This document shows positions 61,353 to 64,000 of a DNA stretch of 64,000 nt, piece by piece. Within the stretch, counting starts at the first letter, position 1, and every line of letters starts with the position of its first letter. The DNA comes from Ulota crispa (Eukaryota; Streptophyta; Bryopsida; Orthotrichales; Orthotrichaceae). Both the position numbers and the translations under genes were made by a program. The stretch covers positions 19,262,358 to 19,326,357 of the forward strand of contig OY987244.1 of the NCBI GenBank assembly GCA_963920765.1, written 5' to 3'. The notes beneath the pieces are model-generated. The model was not told where the DNA came from. It made no database searches and worked only from the letters and a program-made list of their open reading frames with translations.

Positions 61353-63105
61353 TCAACCCCTAAAAGCCCATTGTCCCTAGCTACCAGTGACACAGTGAGA
61401 TTTTGGGCAAGCCTACTTTATTGAGATTGATCAATTTTTTTAAAATTCTTAATTTAAAATAGAGTTCTGCAAGGGCTACGTCATGGTATAAGTTTTATTG
61501 AAATCAAAATTATGGTTAAAATGATAATGGTGATTTATGGGTTTATTTTGTTCAAGGGGCAATTTGGGCAAACCATTTTCCATAAACTTCTCCCAAAAGC
61601 AACCAATGAAAGTATGAACCTTCATTGGAGTACAATGCCCTTGCATATCTTTACACCCACCCCATTCTACCATTCCAAGAACTTAGCATTTTAAAGAATA
61701 TAATTGGCAATTTTATATTTTGTATTGTTGGCCTAAAATTCTTATACAATCCTAATCAAGCATACCAAGTTTGCAGTTCCAAAAATCAAAATTGTATTTT
61801 TGGTGAATTATTTTAAATAAAGTTCATGGTTTTACTTGACAATTGATTAAAACACATTGGTGATGAATTTTTGAGATTTGATTGCATGGGTATGTAGGAA
61901 ACATCCAAATGCACATCTTTCCTTTGAACCAAAATCTCCAAAAAGTTTCAAAATTCCTTCAATAGAGATTTAAGTGTTAGGCCCATTATGACCAAATTTA
62001 GTAAAACAAATATCTCCATATGGTAATTAGATTTTAATATTTGACTTATACATTGTGGTTAAGTTTGCATCTTTGAGTACAATAATATGTTTATTTTGCC
62101 AAAAACTAATTACGATATGGAGATATTTATTTTACTAAATTTGGTCATAATGGGCCTAACACTTAAATCTCTATTGAAGGAATTTTGAAACTTTTTGGAG
62201 ATTTTGGTTCAAAGGAAAGATGTGCATTTGGATGTTTCCTACATACCCATGCAATCAAATCTCAAAAATTCATCACCAATGTGTTTTAATCAATTGTCAA
62301 GTAAAACCATGAACTTTATTTAAAATAATTCACCAAAAATACAATTTTGATTTTTGGAACTCCAAACTTGGTATGCTTGATTAGGATTGTATAAGAATTA
62401 TAGGCCAATGATACAAAACACAAAATTGAAATGCTAAGTTCTTGGAATGGTAGAATAGGGTGAGTGTAAAGATATGCAAGGGTACTACATCCAAAGTAAT
62501 AATGCACTACATGAATCCATCATTCTTTATGATAAATACAATAAAATTTCAAATGTAGTAGCTACTAGAGGTTTAGTTTTTTTTTAGATTTTTTTAATGA
62601 TTTTCAATAAAGATAAGGGCTCTCAATCTACCATTTGGATCTTTGTAATATAAAATGAGCCCTTAGAAATTGGGTTTTCAAAAATTTCCAATGTAGCATG
62701 AATTTCAAGCACATGTTTGCAATACAATGCCATGTAGGGAGTGTTCCATGTCTTCATTGAAAATTTGAGGGGAACATGTCTAACATGATTTAGAGCATGT
62801 TGTACAACTCTTCACAACACACATGCTACAAATAATGTTCACAACATACAGTTAAAAGCGTTTGAGAATTTTGGGCAAAGGTAAAAAAAAGTTCATATTC
62901 TAACTTCAAATGATCATATCTCTCAATTTGTACAATCAAATGTCATGAAGTTTTCACCATGGCTCCTTGCATAAGGCTAATGTAAGATCTTACAATTAGA
63001 TTTGTAGAATAAAGATTAAAAAAAAAGTTTGGGATTAAATATTTGAAAATGGCAATTCTAAGTGTTTTTTGAGAAACTAAATAGGCCTAGGCGTTTAGGG
63101 GTTAA
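61353..63105. mobile_element. piggyBac-type element with a long internal inverted repeat
   Basis: TCAA-CCCCTAAAAGCCC on the left; GGCGTTTAGGGG-TTAA on the right, with one change in the left target site. At 1.75 kb it is the longest of the small TTAA elements. Its centre is a near-perfect palindrome with arms at about 61638-62035 and 62101-62483. There is no transposase, so the element is non-autonomous. Confidence 0.78.
61638..62483. repeat. Long inverted repeat (two ~390-bp arms, ~65-bp loop)
   Basis: The left arm (CCCTTGCATATCTTTACACC onward to TATCTCCATATGGTAATTAG) is mirrored by the right arm (TACGATATGGAGATATTTAT onward to GTAAAGATATGCAAGGG). A central run of about 170 bases, including TTTTTGGAGATTTTGGTTCA, looks identical between the arms. 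RNA crossing it would fold into a long duplex. Confidence 0.93.
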
Positions 63106-63424
63106 GCAACACCATGAATTAGGAGTTCTTGGAAATATTAAAGACTGAAAAATGGTTAACAAATGACCAGCACATACAACATGATCAAAGGGCATAGATT
63201 GTTGATATGCTCCTATTCATAATCAGCTCTACACGATGCCCCTGCTTATGCCCCTACTTATGCCCCTATTTGTGATTATTTTGTGCCATTGTTTGCAAAT
63301 TTCTTAATTTCTAAGTTACTTTATAATAAGCATAAGAGAATGTGATGAAGGTCATGCTATAATGTTGCCAAGAGAGGCCATAAGATGGTAGGTGAGTCAA
63401 AAAAATTTGAGTTACCTTTGGTGT
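63106..63424. other. Intergenic spacer
   Basis: AT-rich, with a small run of imperfect repeats of TGCCCCTACTTATGCCCC type near 63236-63275. Nothing else recognised. Confidence 0.3.
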
Positions 63425-63931
63425 AGGGTAAGTATTTCAATGTGACTTGTGATATGCCCAAATTTTGTGAAACAGACATTTCTCTACGATGTTGTGACTA
63501 AGTTTGTACCTTTGAACATGATTTTATGTTTGCTTGGTGAAAAGCTAGTAATCAAATTAAAACATCTATTTCAATTATAGAATTTGGGCCTATCGCAAGT
63601 TTTACAAAATCTTTTGTAGCTCATATTTTTGTTACTTAAGGGGGATATTTTTTGCATAGAAAATTTGCTTAGAGATGTTTCCTACAAACCCATGCAATCA
63701 AATCTCAAAAATTCATCACCAATATTTTTCAATCAATTATCATGTAAAACCATGTAAACCCATGAATTTAATACAAAACAATTCACCCAAAGTAGGGTTT
63801 TGAATTTGAGGAATCAAAATTTGGTATACTTGATTGAGATTGTGTAAGGATACAATGCTAATTTTTTTGAAAGAAACATACCAATGATACTCACATTTTA
63901 CCAAAAAAATTGAATGGTCAAAGTAGGCCAT
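63425..63931. repeat. Diverged partial copy of the long-inverted-repeat element
   Basis: The stretch around 63490-63560 matches the loop of the 61638-62483 palindrome, and 63660-63850 matches its right arm (CATGCAATCAAATCTCAAAA, ATTCATCACCAAT, ATACTTGATTGAGATTGTGT). The left arm is nearly missing. No TTAA terminus is seen before the window ends. Confidence 0.72.
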
Positions 63932-64000
63932 TGGTAAGAATAGTGTACCCCAGTGTACACCAAATAGTGCATTTAGGTTGCCTTTCCATGGAAAGTTACC

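Overview
This is a nuclear window from a land plant. It is AT-rich, with spliced genes carrying GT-AG introns and plant-type protein families. Genes are sparse and small inverted-repeat DNA transposons are dense. I cannot name the species. A piggyBac element together with a bryophyte- or fern-like spacing of genes makes a non-flowering plant plausible, but this is inference.

Layout. At 1.8-5.5 kb (+) lies a seven-exon F-box/LRR gene that reads open to 641 residues. At 10.6-15.2 kb (-) lies a nine-exon, 398-residue GT14 (DUF266) glycosyltransferase with a single N-terminal membrane anchor. At 26.0-27.7 kb (-) lies a two-exon, GC-rich gene for a secreted protein whose C-terminal domain resembles plant protodermal factor 1 proteins. 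At 56.5-58.7 kb (+) is a decayed CHY-zinc-finger/RING gene. I see no other convincing host gene. The three intact genes are functionally unrelated to one another (SCF-type protein turnover, Golgi glycosylation, cell wall).

Mobile DNA. From about 16 kb onward the window is dominated by TIR elements. A 5.2 kb piggyBac element (30.1-35.3 kb) has TTAA at both ends, matching terminal repeats and a broken transposase that still shows the DDD region and the Cys-rich tail. Around it are at least fifteen short elements that also sit in TTAA and begin CCC or CCCCTAAA. They look like non-autonomous piggyBac relatives in several sub-families. A second large group starts TA-AGGTAG and ends CTACCT-TA. There are also a typical Stowaway element, a pair of PIF/Harbinger MITEs with TAA duplications, and a foldback family. 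Several elements are nested or abut each other. One carries a nearly perfect inverted repeat of about 390 bp.

Simple repeats: a seventeen-copy, apparently identical 24-bp minisatellite (51.5 kb), a degenerate GGGAACTTT array (41 kb), a 21-bp array (44.7 kb), a 142-bp tandem duplication (29.1 kb) and a 31-bp triplication inside the first F-box intron. I recognised no rRNA, tRNA, CRISPR array or LTR retroelement.
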